Position numbers and translations under genes: made by a program. The notes beneath the pieces are model-generated. The model worked only from the letters and a program-made list of their open reading frames with translations, searched no databases and was not told the origin of the DNA. A stretch of 64,000 bases of DNA from Hemibagrus wyckioides. Lineage: Eukaryota; Chordata; Actinopteri; Siluriformes; Bagridae. This document shows positions 19,601 through 31,389 of this stretch, piece by piece. The stretch's first letter is position 1. The number at the start of each line of letters is the position of its first letter. Where the stretch lies: positions 9,747,780 through 9,811,779 of the forward strand of contig NC_080710.1 in assembly GCF_019097595.1 (NCBI RefSeq), read 5' to 3'.

Positions 19601-22600
19601 AATTCAAAATACATAAAATAATCAAATAATCAAAAGTGAAAAAGGCTGAAAAACTAGCAGTAGGACCTTGTTGTGATGGACCCACTGCAGCACTCTCTGA
19701 GACAGGGCCGGTGAACAGAGGGTTTCTCATTTTAATATTTTGAGTAGGATCCATGAAATCTGTAATGTACTGTACAGTACACACATAGATTTCATATTAT
19801 TCTTCATATTTTATCTCTTAAAAATTGCCTCACGTTCAAACACTTTACATGTTATTTCAAAGTTTAGAGTAAGCTAAGATTTTTTATTGCTAGCTTCGTA
19901 ACATTGTGTTTCTTGTCACAAAACACATGTTCTTATCTGCTCTCTTAGGGAAAAACTTGGGAGACTTCTACCACAATTGCCCGCACTGCGTCGTCTCGGC
20001 TACCACAATTGCCCGCACTGCGTCGTCTCGGCTACCACAATTGCCCGCACGGCGCTCACTTAGTTCTGACTGCCGAATCCGCGCTCCGGTGCTCCCTCAC
20101 AGCCAATCATCATTTGGCACTGTTCTTGAATGACCAATTAAATCATTCAAATTTGCATGCACCCTGTTCCTAAAGGAGGTGTCCACACAAACGTGTGGGG
20201 GTGCCAAATCTTGCTAAAACAGCGAGGATCAGAATACTGCGTGGAAGTGCAGGCACTGTACACTCAATTTCACAATAATAATAATACTATTTGAGGATCT
20301 TTGAGGGCAGGGCGGCCAGGGCCCCTGACATGCCACTGATGCCAGGGCCCTATGCACTCAGTCACCCTTTTCCCCCCACTTACGACGCCCCTGGCCATTA
20401 CACTCATTGTTTGCGTGTTGCACTTAGGTCGCTGTTGCTATTGTAAATATTTAGTCACAGAACAACACTTAGTAGATTAAAATCAAAATCCTGCAATTTT
20501 TGATTACTGCCTGAAAGTTTACTGCCTAACTATAATAGCATAATTTAGATAGGAATGGGACCTAAAATCCACTACTGCATGTTTACCATTGATCTAGACA
20601 AGGAAATACTGTCCTAATAAATAATACACAATGCATTATTAATCTTCTAATAAAAATCTTGCCTTAACTTTCAAAAGAGAACTCAGACAAGTCAACCCTA
20701 CACAGTTACTGCATTCTATTCATAATTTCCTTTCATAATTTGGCATCTGCCAAATGCTGTAAATGTAAAGGTCAAACAAACGTCAAAGAAGTCATAGTGA
20801 TATATGTAAACAATGGGGGAATTTTGGTAGGGAGATAAATTGTCAAAATATATTTGTCTGACAAAATGTTGTCTCCACTTGAAGCATTGAGTCCTATAGC
20901 CTTTGTCACCATAATATAAGCATTAGCTGTTACTCTGTTGTTGTTTATTGTTTTTGCTTATTATGTGCTTAGATGCAAGGCAGTTTTTGTCTTCCAAGAC
21001 GCTAAGATAATAAATAGGAACATGTTACATAAATGAGACCACAGCATACCTCAGAGCACTGAGCCACAGTAAGAATACACCCAAGAGAAAGCTTGGCAAG
21101 AAGTCACCAGAAGGATGTTTGTCTGTGAGAGAGAATGGAAATTTGGTCTAATTATGTCTCATATGAGGCAAAAACAAATGTGTAGGAGCAAGCAACATGC
21201 TGACGATCAAACATGCTGATTTGCTTATTAAGCATCTAGGAGAAAAAAGATACAGTAATTTACAAAAGACTTATTGCGCATATCTTTTTTGTACAACCAC
21301 AGTAGTTGTGCCCAAGAACACTGTACAGATACATGTCAAGAAATAAAACCATGTGATAATAATAGTAAGGGTACTAAAATTTAAATAAGACAATAAGACG
21401 TGTGAATTATTTTTGTTAGGTGTGTGGTGGAAAAATAAAGCAGAAAGCTGAATTTTTGTAGCTGTGTAGCTTCAACTAGAGAAATGACACCTCATGTCAC
21501 AGTAGTTGCCTCATGTGCTGTTGTATCCTGTTATATCCTAATTGTTGAAGTTCTGTGTTTAGATTATAGTTTTTCCTGAATCACTCTAAGCTCTGGTAAA
21601 CGGAATCCTGGGTTAACTTATTTTCACCATTCACACTACTTATACTTCACCAGGGGTTAACAATTAATTCTAACTCTTCATAATCTGACGCTGTACATTC
21701 CTAAACCCTGGACCCTAATCTTCTTTTTATTTTTATATTTGCGGTGCCAACAAATATGATTAGATAAATGATTAGACAGCAGTGTGGAAAAAAAGGCCAG
21801 GTTTGCAATTTTGTGCTTCAGCAGATATTTTTTTGTCTTTCTAATTTTTGGTCTTTTTATTCTATTTTAATTCTGGCACGCATTTGACCAGACGCTGATT
21901 TCCAACTTCCTCTAATTTTTCAGTCTCAGGTATTCCCCCTATCTACACCACACATGTACATACTGTGCCTGTTTGGTAACACTTGCTACTTCCTGATTTT
22001 CACGCGATATGAGACACACCCTGTCCAGTCTCTGATTGTATCAGTTGCTAAGCTTCTAGCCGTAATGCTCTGTTGCTACATGGTTTGATTCACTGTGACA
22101 CATCATTATTTCAAAGTTACGTCACAGATGGGTGCACTTTTTTACAGGCATGTGTGCGTTGCAGTTCTACATTCTCTGGAAGTAAGGTGTTAGCAGCAGG
22201 AGACGGTTAGTAATGGCAGGGATTTGAAGAGTTCATTTATGAAATGTAAGATGTCATGTCATGTAAGATGAATGAATCAAGGTCTTGTCATGTATCCACT
22301 TATTTGTCAGCCACCTATGAGTAGATAGTGGCAGTCATGGGGTAATAAAACAATGTATTAGAACTGCTGTTTCTTGTTTAAGGTGGAAGAAAACCTTTAG
22401 ATTTATCCAAAGTCTTCACTTACGCCAGAAACAGAAGGGATTAGTGGGTCCAGAGTGGGAAAAAAGGCTACGTGGATCTTTAGCCATGCAATGCTAAGCT
22501 GAATTCATACATAAGACAAAGTCTAAAATGCTAATGTTGCAGAAAACGTTTTACAAAAGACACGTGCATGTCTCTCTTGTATAACAGTTTAAACCAGTGT

Positions 22601-22964
22601 GGACCCAAGACAAGATACATCTCGCAAACTAAAAAGAATGTAATAATAATAATAATAATACTAATTAAATGTAAATAAAGGAAAGGTTATAGAAACATCA
22701 ATAATAAAACAGAATAATGAAAGAAATTACGTTGTATGAAAGTATGAAATACATTAGATTGCAAACTAAAATGTAAATGAGATATGAGGTTTGTGGTGGG
22801 AAAACTACAAGGCAGAAAACTGGATCTAGTAGCTGTGTAGCTTTGACTCTGGCTTCAACTATATTATAGCACACTGGACATCAGCAGTGCCCATCAATGT
22901 GTAGGTACATATAAAATATGTAGTAACAGTGGTCTTACTGTCATAGTGTCAAAACAAAAACATT

Positions 22965-23003
<39 letters not shown>

Positions 23004-26000
23004 AAATGTAGCTATGTTGCTGCTCATGATGATTAGCCAGCCACTGCATGCAGCTGACCCTGAGCAGTGCACAACACTGCGTGACGGCAAAGTTCGCTGT
23101 GATCTACCATCTTCTATAATAAAAATATTGCCTGACAAGACCTGCAATGCCCAGTGGATTATTAATGTAAGTTTTTGATCAGTTTTCTACCTTTACATTT
23201 GTCCTAAAAATGAAACTTCCTGCTTTTGGAATCTGCAGTGTTCAGACAAAAAGATAATTAAAAGTTACTTAGTTCAGATCTATATAGCTAATTGCAAGTA
23301 GAGATGGCACCAATCTGATACCAGCAAAAAACAAAAGATCAAAGAATTAAAATGTATTTTGTTTATTTACTTTTCGTAAAATAAAACGCTTGTATATGTA
23401 AAGACCCAGTTGTTTTTATGAGGACTAACTTTTAATACACCAATCAGGCATAACCTTATGACCACCTGCCTAATATTGTGTTGGTCCCTCTTTTGCTGCC
23501 AAAACAGCCCTGGCCCATCCTGCACTGTGTATTCTGACACCTTTCTATCAGAACCATCATTAATTTCTTCAGCAATTTGAGCAACAGTAGCTCATCTGTT
23601 GGATCGGATCACACGGGCCAGCCTTCACTCCTCACGTACACCAATCTGCCTTGACTGCCCATGACCCTGTCTCCGGTTCATCACTGTTCCTTCCTTGGAT
23701 CACATTTGATAGATACTGACCACTGCAGACCGGGAACACCCCACAAGAGCTGCAGTTTTTGAGATGCTCTGATCCAGTCATCTAGCCATCACAATTTGAC
23801 CCTGGTCAAACTCGCTCAAATCCTTACACTTGCCCATTTTTCCTGTTTCTAACAAATTATTCTAATAATTTGAGGACAAAATGTTCACTTGCTGCCTAAT
23901 ATATCCCACCCACTAACAGGTGCCATGATGAGGAGATAATCAGAGTTATTCACTTCACCTCTCAGTGGTCATAATGTTATGCGTGATTGGTGTATATTCA
24001 TACTTTATAATTACTTATTTAATATTTATTAATGTAATAAATAACAGTACATTCATGGTTTTAGCTTTGTACCTTTTCTGTTTTTAAAAGGCACTGGGTT
24101 TTAACAAAGAAAATATTGAGTACTGATAGTGATTGATCCTTAGGAGGGCTTTCCACACTGTACTTAACCCCGGGTTATCAGTGATCTAACCCCGCTTTTA
24201 ACCCCGGGTAGATGACCATTAAACACTTGCAGTTTAGAAGAGGGGCCAATAGTACGTTGTTCTTGACGTTATAAAACACTGCCCTGAAGCAGCACTGCTA
24301 GAGCTTTTGCAGTGATAACCCACACGGTGGAGCCAGATGCATACAGTGTGAAACGATGTAGCGTTAGAATATTACATCTAGAGGCTAAGCAAAAGCTGTG
24401 TTTCACTTACCAGTAATAACCCACATCTGAGGAGCTCACCTAAAGTTTCATAAAATGAATACAAATTTGAAAAAAAAAAATAATAATAATAATAACTAAT
24501 TAACTCGATAAACCAATTCATCAAAAATTCATCCCTATCAAATCCACGGACGCCTCGTCGTTTTACGGTGTTGTACCGAATCTCTGAATCGACTCCCTGG
24601 ACAATTCATCGCGCGTAATTGCACGCGCATCACACAGATTAACACAGCCGTTCATTAATCTCAGGTTATTTCACACACAGATAGCACTAAGACCGTGCAT
24701 GGAAGTGTTATATATATTTAAATCTATAACCACAAATCAAAGTAGTTTAGATAAAGAATAAAGATCAACTGAACTTGGAAGACACTGGGGATTCGGGTTA
24801 TATGTTTCGTAATAAAATACGGTTTAATATTTCCCATGGCGCAACCATATGAATGCCATAAAAAATACTATTATTTAATCACTTAAAGTCCAATACAATT
24901 TCAGGTCACTGTTTTCAAAATTAACAGTACCTTCAGTATCAAAGTGTTCCCCTTTTAATACGAGATGTGTCTTTTTCAGTCTTGCTGAGGACATCAGGGT
25001 ATGTGCCATGGGACTGTCACTAAAAATTTGCTGATAAATAACAGAATCTATGCGAATGAAGGAAATCTGACAATAATAACTGAGAAATCTAGTCAACAAA
25101 CCCCGTTGTGTTAAATTAATTACCTCTATAGTTAACATGCTCCTTAACATGACCAAATGTGAATTTCAAATGTTCGACATTGAGAAGTCCACACAAAAAT
25201 GGCTTATTCAGTTGGGTTGGTTTAAAGCATTAAGCTGGTTTAAAGCAATAAGCTATGTAATAAATGTTAATAAAAGTATAACAGGAGTAGCTCTTGGCCA
25301 CCTTCATTGCGTCAAAATTGGGCTCAAAAAAAGAAAAAGAACAAAAGTTTAGAGACCCCTGGTGTAAACAGTAAAAAAAATAAAAAATGACAAATAGTGA
25401 TGGAAATCTCGTCAATTAGAGTGAAGAGGAGAGTTACAGTCAAAAAGCCTGTTCAAACTGGATGTTGATCAACTATGCAACAAACATAAAAAAAGCTGTG
25501 AAAGGTAACAATACCTGCTCAGGTGCAGAACAGCAGTCCCGTCCTTTTTTTATTTTTAACAGCCATTAAAGTTCCACAAGGGTTGTGAAAGTATGAAACA
25601 AGCCATTAATGCAGTTATGCACTGAATTTATCCAGTCATGGTTGCTGACAACGGAAATATGCAGACCCTTAACCACATGAGCCACCACTACCCAACTATT
25701 TCAAGTGTGTAAAGCTCTAATGTGTCAAAATCAGTGCTGGTATCAGAAAACCAAAAAAATGTTTAATGCCATCCTTAATATGACGTGATTTTCTATAAGT
25801 TCAATAATTAATGACTCACTTAAACTCCTAATGTTAAATTGGAATTCTTTTAGGTCTTGTCAGGTCAGGCAAACAAATACAACCCTTAGTAAAAAAAAAA
25901 GAAAAAGAAAAAATAAAGACCATTATACCTGCTGTAACAAGTATGTGAATGCATCTAAGATTGTAGAATACTTCTCAAACATATGTCCAGACTTTCAGTT

Positions 26001-29000
26001 TTGCATACATCATCACAGCAAGCTTTTTCTGGACTGCAATACAATACATTACATGCTGTTATTATGATCAATGATCTACTATATCAAGGCTAATGGAATT
26101 TTCTCCAAGCTGAGTCTATATTATATTATATATTAAATAATTATTTCACAATTGATCCTACAAACACAACTGTTAGTGTAAATAAGTTTATGTCTACATT
26201 TTTTAACATCTACCCTCCTTTCATTCATCTTTTGTTTTCTTCATCAGGGCACATCAGTAGCCGATTATCAGGCCAACAAGTGGGAGTTTGTTTTCCCCAT
26301 CATCACTCCTACACTGGAATCAGTCACGCTCGATAGGTGCCATGATGCCCTGATCTTTTACATCACTTGTACTAAAATTGATGTAAGTCATTTATAATTT
26401 ATTGTTCATTTGTAATACAACTGCCTTAATACATAGTACTATCAATACTTTCCTAGAAAATAATAAATGTCATCGTCATGATCTTTGCATTTTCTAACAG
26501 CTATAGCTGTTGTCTAATAAACTATAGCTGTAGGTAATGAACAAAAGTAATCTAGTGTTTTATACATACACACCTGCTTTTGACTTTCTGTATTGAGTTT
26601 AAACTTTTCCTTTTTGTTGCAGTTCAACAAGAACTTCCCATTTTTGTGTAAGTTTTTTAAGCAGAGCATTTCATTCTTTCATTTTCATTTCCAAACTCTA
26701 TCATGACCCATTTACACTTTGACAGAATGTAAGTCAGATCACAGCAAAGTAAAAATGAATGTTACTGCTGTTGAATTTGGTTGAATTGTCTGTAGTGTGT
26801 GAATGGGTGTTGTGACTGGTCTATGATATGCACTTACAAACTGTAACACTGTTATATCTGTTGTCTAATGCAAGATTGTATGGGATTAAATTATCAAACG
26901 GTTAAACGCTTAGATTTAGATTTAATTCTTATTCCAGAAATAAGAGCACAGGAGTGCAAGCAATGCAGAAGTCAAATGTTGAAAAGGAAATTCGGCTAAG
27001 GATGTGCAGGAAATGTCAGCTGTGTAGAAACACTTCATACAAGATTTCATTTAACACTTTAGGTTTCAGGTTCAGTATTAGTATTACAAAAGAAGATGTG
27101 GTATAATGGCATGCCAATATACCACAATAACATGCTCAGACTTGTACTGTCTTACAACCAACTGACACAAAATCCTTATTCTTGCAGGTCAGAAAGGTGT
27201 TACGTCCTCTCCAGAAACTACAGGTACAGTCCCTTGTCGTAGGCTTACAATAATCATTTATAGCAATGTTTTTGTTATTCATGTTTTATTTCAGCCCTGC
27301 AGCCCATGCTCTGTTCATTTTAGTAATTTCATGAGTAGAACTGGAAGTGAAAACCCGCTAACACAGAAAACATGCCCTGATCCACTTGACTGATTTGTGT
27401 ACAGAGGTTTTTACACTTTCTGTCAACATCCTGGATAGCATCCTGGTCCCTGCACACTTTAGTGCTTTAACACATTTAATTCACAGTTGAATTGTTTTGT
27501 ATTCGATCAGAGAATGTTAAAATGTGCAGGATGTGCTGTACTAAACTTATCGGAGTGTAAAGAGTGTATAGTATAGAGTATATAATATAGAGTATATAGT
27601 TATATAGATATAATATTTAATCATGCACCGAACAATTAATCGAATGCACGTTCAAGAAAGGCTTAATTCCTACCTTGCCATTAGTATGGTAATGCAGTGC
27701 GTCCACAATCAACGACTTTATTGGAAAAAATTAAAATCAAATAAAATCAAATAAAGAAATAAAGAAATAAATAAATAAATAAATAAATAATGTGCCGTAA
27801 ACGTCCTCCTTCAGTCGTTGCAGTGCGTGTAGACTTGTAGATTAGCGCGATAGTTAGGAGGCAGAATGCTTTTTTAAAAAAAGGCGGGGGCGGAAGCTAT
27901 CAACTGAACACGCTACGTTACGCAGTGACAGCAACGCATTAGAGATCTGCTCCTTCTGTTAATCTAAACCTAATTAAGCTTTAAGGCTGTTAGAATTGTT
28001 GTTTCTCTCCTACTAATGTAAACACGAGCGATGATTATTACGATAAAGACGTGAGCATCCACATTAATGATGAACGATAGAAGCTCCGTGTGCCGTGGCG
28101 CCAGCATCTTCAGCTGTCTGTAGATTAAGGAAATAGATAATGATTTCTAACAAACCCTCTAGAGAGAGAGAGAGAAATGATAGACTTCAAGCTCCAGAGA
28201 TTTATTGCACAAAACAGTAGAGTTATTTTGAAGTATTTCAGTTTTTAGAACTGTACTTATTTTTTTGTCCGACTCAGGAAATGAGTTTAAGTTTCATTTT
28301 TGTTGTCCCCCCGACCAAATGGGAAATTTCCGCCCATATGAAAAGTTAAACTGTCAAAACACACATAATACCACACTCCTCGACAGCTTTCGGTTGCAGA
28401 TAATTGAAACCTAGACACGAGCTTTCTTTTATTTTTCTTTTAGTTCAGATGTGAATTGCAGATTTTGTGATTCGCAACCATTATACTCTTTTAATTTTTT
28501 TTTTTTTTTTTTTTGGCAGTGTGATCCTAATAGAAAACTGAAAAGGGATGTTCGCTATCTCATTGCAAAATTTCATACATAAAGTCTTTGAGCTTTATTT
28601 TAAGGATATTTTATTTTAAGCGATATACACAGATCAGGCATAACATTATAACCTAATATTGCCTAATAATCTGCCTAATATTGTATTGGTATTGTTTTGG
28701 CTGCCAAAACACAACAAACTGCGATGTCCTTGACTACTTAACTCCTTAACTACTTGACCTTGAACTCGTCTGTTGGATCGGTTCACACGGTTATGGAGAT
28801 GCTCTGATCCAGTCGTCTAGCCATCACAATTTGGCCCTTGTCAATCTCGCTCATATCCTTACTCTTGTCCATTTTTCATGCCATCAGCCATCAACCAAAT
28901 ACCTTTTTTTACAACATACAACAATACATAAAACAAATAGGGAAAATAAGAGCTGGTTTAAGTGTTTCAGGAAGAGGTAGGTCTTCATCCGTCATTTGAA

Positions 29001-31133
29001 GACGGTCGGTGACTCAGCTGTTCGGAAAGCTAGGGGAAGTTCATTCCACCAACTCAGTGCCAGAACAGATGTATACCTACCTCTTACCCTGAGAGATGGT
29101 GGGACCAGTCATGCAGTGCTAGTAGATTGGTGGGAGTGTGGTGCAGTGCAAGGAGTAATAAGAGCTTTGAGGTAAGAGGGTGCTGGTCCATTCTTGGCTT
29201 TGCAAGCATCAGTGTTTTGAATCTGATGCGTGCAGCTACAGTGGAGGGAACGCAGCAGTTTGGTGGTGTGGAAGAACTTGGGCAGGTTGAAAACAAGATG
29301 CGTGATGGCTTTTTGGATCATTTGCAGAGAACAGATTGCATTCAAGGGTAGACCTGTAGAGAGTTGCAGTAGTCCAGTCCTGAAATGACAAGAGACTAAA
29401 CAAGCACCTGAGCAGCATGCATGGATAAAAATGGCTGAATCCTTCTGATGTTGTACAGAAGAAATCAAGATGAGAGTGTGACATTGGCAACATGGGAGGA
29501 AAAGCACAGTTTACTATATCTAGCGTGTCTACTGGCATGTGTTTGTGGGAAGTGGACAGGAAATTAAGACACAGGTGTGAACATTTACTGAAACATTACA
29601 CCCAATCTAAGCATCAATCCATGAGGTGGTATCACTACCCACACCTCCACCATGCTGCCCATTATTCCATTATTCTTATTCCAGCTCTTAAACTATTAGA
29701 ATAATTGTAGGACTGTATGTAATAATATTTTGGTTATTAATTGTGGCCCTGCAATTTTCTAATTGACCAGTTAAACAGACTAATCAAATTCAAATTTTAT
29801 TAGTCACATACATAATGGTACACAGTATGATATGCAGTGAAATGCTTACACGACTGTTATGACCCTAGGAAAAAGGAATAAGGACAGAACAAAAGACAAG
29901 GATAAAATATAAAAATAAAATATAAAAATACAAAATATAAAAAATAAGAATACGACTTACACTAAAATACGAAATATAAAAATATAAAAGCAAGTTCACA
30001 GTAGCAAAAAATATAATAGAATAAAAACAGAATGAAATAAAATAAATATAAATAAAGTAGGGTATGTATATATAATATGTATATAAAATAAGAATATGTT
30101 GTATATGTGTAAAAGTGTAAAATGTACATACAGGAAGTGTAAAATACAACAGCTGTGATGCAAAGTTATGTAAAATTATAAATTTATATAAAGTTATATA
30201 AAGTGTAAAGTGAATAGAGTGTAGTGCAATAGTGTCCAAGGTGCAGACAGCAGCAGTACAAAATTATTGCAAAATTATATAGAGTGAAGTGTGTAGTGTG
30301 CAATAGTGACCAAGGAGAGGTTGAATATGTCTGTGAACACTGGTGCTAGCTGGTCAGCGCAGGCTCTGAGGATTCGACCTGAGATTCCGTCTGGTCCTGC
30401 TGCTTTCCTGGTGTTCACTCTCCTGAAGGCTCTCCTCACGTCATGCTCAGAGATGATGAACGCATTTGTGTTGGCATTCTCTTCCTGTCCACACCCATTA
30501 GCATTAGCTGTAGCATTAGCTTTAGCATCATTAGCTGCAGCCTCGAAGCAAGTGTAGAAGGTGTTCAGCTCATCTGCCAGAGTCACTTCCGCATTCATCA
30601 TACCGGATGTTGGTGCTTTATAGTCCGTAATTGTCCTTAATCCCTGCCACAGGCTCCTAGAGTCACTCTGTTGGAGTTGTGACTCTAGTTTTCTCCCGTA
30701 GCACTGCTTCGCCTCCTTCACCGCTTTCCGCACGTTGTATGACGCAGCCTTGAAAGAGGTCATGTCACCCAACGCAAGTCCTGCGTTATAGGCAGCGGTG
30801 CGAGTTCTCAGAGCATTGCGGATGGTCTTATCCACCCATGGCTTCTGATTGGGAAACATTCTGATGGTGGTTTTCTGCACAATGTAAAAACTCAGAGCTC
30901 AGACTGAGAGGAATATGTTTTTTTTTAGGCACATCCAGTTCTCCCATTTCTAAAGCATCCTACAGTAAGTATACAAGAGCATGTACATGTGTGTAGAGTC
31001 TCATTACATTATTCTGTTATTTCATATAATAAATGTATATGGAGGAGCATATGAATACCTTTACCTCAAAATTGTCTTCTTTCTAGTATTGCTGACCACT
31101 GCAATTGCAGCCATCGCCTATATCTTTGTTTAA
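14493..31133 (+). CDS. Small secreted, probably GPI-anchored cysteine-containing protein, paralog B
   Basis: Seven exons join in frame: 14493-14517, 23012-23166, 26248-26382, 26623-26647, 27188-27223, 30929-30964 and 31087-31133 (TAA at 31131). They total 459 bp and 152 residues. All introns are GT-AG, with phases 1, 0, 0, 1, 1, 1. Exon 1 (ATG preceded by CCAAG) joins exon 2 to give a signal peptide, [18 protein letters not shown], with likely cleavage after PLHA. The mature part begins DPEQC and has six cysteines and a WIIN|GTS sequon across the exon 2/3 junction. A Ser/Thr-rich stalk ([16 protein letters not shown]) follows, then a C-terminal hydrophobic run ([14 protein letters not shown]) with no cytoplasmic residues after it, which is typical of a GPI-anchor signal. 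I do not recognise the family and assign no function. Candidate AATAAA signals follow at 31301 and 31315. Intron 1 is 8.5 kb and full of mobile DNA. Exon calls rest on splice sites and paralogy with gene A, not on transcripts. Confidence 0.72.
15041..15110. repeat. (ATT)n microsatellite
   Basis: About 23 ATT units in intron 1 of gene B. Confidence 0.96.
15660..15771. repeat. Mirrored (AAT)n / (ATT)n microsatellite
   Basis: AAT units at 15661-15710 are followed, after a short ATACT spacer, by ATT units at 15718-15770. The two halves are complementary and can form a long hairpin. Confidence 0.95.
16142..16796. repeat. Direct duplication, copy 2 (downstream of gene B exon 1)
   Basis: Counterpart of 13436-13972. 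It contains an expanded (AT)n block at 16543-16626 and the Tc1 terminal fragment from about 16633 onward, at the same junction as in copy 1. Confidence 0.85.
16543..16626. repeat. (AT)n microsatellite
   Basis: About 80 bases of AT units with one AAAT interruption, inside duplication copy 2. Confidence 0.95.
16633..16860 (-). mobile_element. Tc1/mariner terminal fragment
   Basis: TIR family TACACTGATCAGGCATAACA with antisense transposase C-terminal sequence (phrases CCAAAACAGCCCTGACCTG and CAGCAGATCCTTTAAG). The inner side is degraded. Confidence 0.75.
17545..18013 (-). mobile_element. Solo LTR, family 1 copy 2 (reverse), with TSD ATAAC
   Basis: A 469-bp reverse copy of the LTR at 1984-2425. 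On this strand it starts TGTAACGTCTGGG and ends GTTCCTGACA. It is flanked by the identical 5-bp repeat ATAAC at 17540-17544 and 18014-18018. TATAAATAGG-type and AATAAAAGC-type signals are preserved in reverse. It lies in intron 1 of gene B. Confidence 0.9.
18105..18250. repeat. Dispersed repeat fragment related to 29350-29500
   Basis: Shares phrases such as TAGTCCAGTC, GGATAGAAATGG or its variant, and CTTATGATGTTGTA with 29350-29500, so it is a piece of the same dispersed teleost repeat. Confidence 0.6.
18999..19170. mobile_element. Palindromic MITE nested in the hAT element
   Basis: TCCTGGAAGGCCACTGTCCT near the left end is inverted as AGGACAGCGGCTCTCCAGGA at the right, with further pairing inward (GCTCCAACC / GGTTGAAGC). 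It is a foldback repeat of a type common in teleosts; exact ends are not fixed. Confidence 0.7.
19205..19400. mobile_element. hAT-type MITE, 196 bp, TSD CTATAAAT
   Basis: Ends are CAGGGGTGTCCAATCTTATC and GATAAGACTGGACACCCCTG, near-perfect inverted repeats. Pairing continues inward to about 55 bp per arm. The identical 8-bp flanks CTATAAAT at 19197-19204 and 19401-19408 mark a hAT-type insertion. Confidence 0.9.
19969..20064. repeat. 32-bp CpG-rich tandem repeat, about three copies
   Basis: Units beginning ACCACAATTGCCCGCAC recur at 19970, 20002 and 20034. The second unit is nearly identical to the first and the third diverges after ACGG. It is unusually CpG-rich compared with its surroundings. 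Confidence 0.9.
20402..22940. other. Remainder of gene B intron 1
   Basis: Mostly unique-looking AT-rich sequence. Two stretches (about 21190-21500 and 22500-22880) look like an old diverged duplication. No exon was identified. Confidence 0.45.
22967..23001. repeat. (CT)n microsatellite at an acceptor site
   Basis: About 17 CT units lie immediately before the acceptor of gene B exon 2 (AG at 23010-23011). They form part of its polypyrimidine tract. Confidence 0.95.
23436..23994 (-). mobile_element. Internally deleted Tc1/mariner element with both TIRs, 559 bp
   Basis: Left end TACACCAATCAGGCATAACC and right end ATGCGTGATTGGTGTA are inverted repeats. The interior is antisense transposase DNA with the central part missing (HTH region plus the extreme 3' end). 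It is almost the same size and structure as 43649-44208, so both are copies of one deletion derivative. It lies in an intron of gene B. Confidence 0.85.
25340..25364. mobile_element. Possible hAT-type terminal sequence
   Basis: AGTTTAGAGACCCCTG has the form of an inverted hAT terminus (CAGGGGTCTC...). No matching left end or TSD was found, so this is tentative. Confidence 0.25.
28626..28885 (-). mobile_element. Diverged Tc1/mariner fragment
   Basis: TIR-like CAGATCAGGCATAACATTAT near 28626 is followed by antisense transposase phrases shared with 23436-23994 (GATGCTCTGATCCAGTCGTC, GCCATCACAATTTGGCCC). The far TIR is lost. Confidence 0.7.
28970..29510. repeat. Dispersed teleost repeat
   Basis: Phrases such as GGGGAAGTTCATTCCACCA, CCTGAGAGATGGTGGGACC and GTGTTTTGAATCTGATGCG belong to a long interspersed repeat common in fish genomes. 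A fragment of the same repeat is at 18105-18250. The open frames on both strands here are spurious. Confidence 0.6.
29785..30880 (-). mobile_element. Internally deleted non-LTR retrotransposon (L2/CR1-like LINE)
   Basis: Minus-strand codons from 30880 encode the linker between endonuclease and reverse transcriptase, ending in [20 protein letters not shown] and TDIFNLSL. The frame then runs directly into 3' noncoding sequence, so the catalytic reverse transcriptase core is deleted. The 3' end on the minus strand (AATAAAATTTGAATTTG, near 29785) has the short AT-rich tail usual for this group. It lies in intron 5 of gene B. Confidence 0.8.
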
Positions 31134-31148
31134 GGTATGCATTTGGTC

Positions 31149-31211
31149 CATTCATTCATTCATTCATTCATTCATTCATTCATTCATTCATTCATTCATT
31201 CATTCATTCAT
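31149..31211. repeat. (ATTC)n microsatellite
   Basis: About 15 ATTC units just downstream of the gene B stop codon. Confidence 0.96.
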
Positions 31212-31389
31212 GTATACAGTATTCCAAGAGGCCCAAGTGTTACAGCCAAAACGTCCTCAAACATTACTATAATTAAGGTTGCTATAATTATAAAAAAAAT
31301 AATAAATCATCAAAAATAAAAAAACATCATTGGTGAGGCTTAAGGAGCTAGCCATGCACTTACTGGGCAAGACTCATGGCAAATGCTTG

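Larger units (their letters stand above)
18702..20393. mobile_element. Non-autonomous hAT-type element, 1.7 kb, with perfect 8-bp TSD
   Basis: The ends are CAGAGGTGTAG at 18702 and CGACGCCCCTG ending 20393, imperfect inverted repeats of each other. Related subterminal GGGCCCTATGCA motifs occur at both ends. The flanks carry the identical 8-bp duplication GCCATTAC (18694-18701 and 20394-20401), the TSD size of hAT transposons. No transposase frame survives. Nested inside are two palindromic MITEs and a 32-bp tandem repeat. It lies in intron 1 of gene B. Confidence 0.85.

Noticed and set aside
29865..30239. 124-codon Tyr/Phe-rich minus-strand frame
   Set aside because: AT-rich 3' noncoding part of an antisense LINE; no domain.
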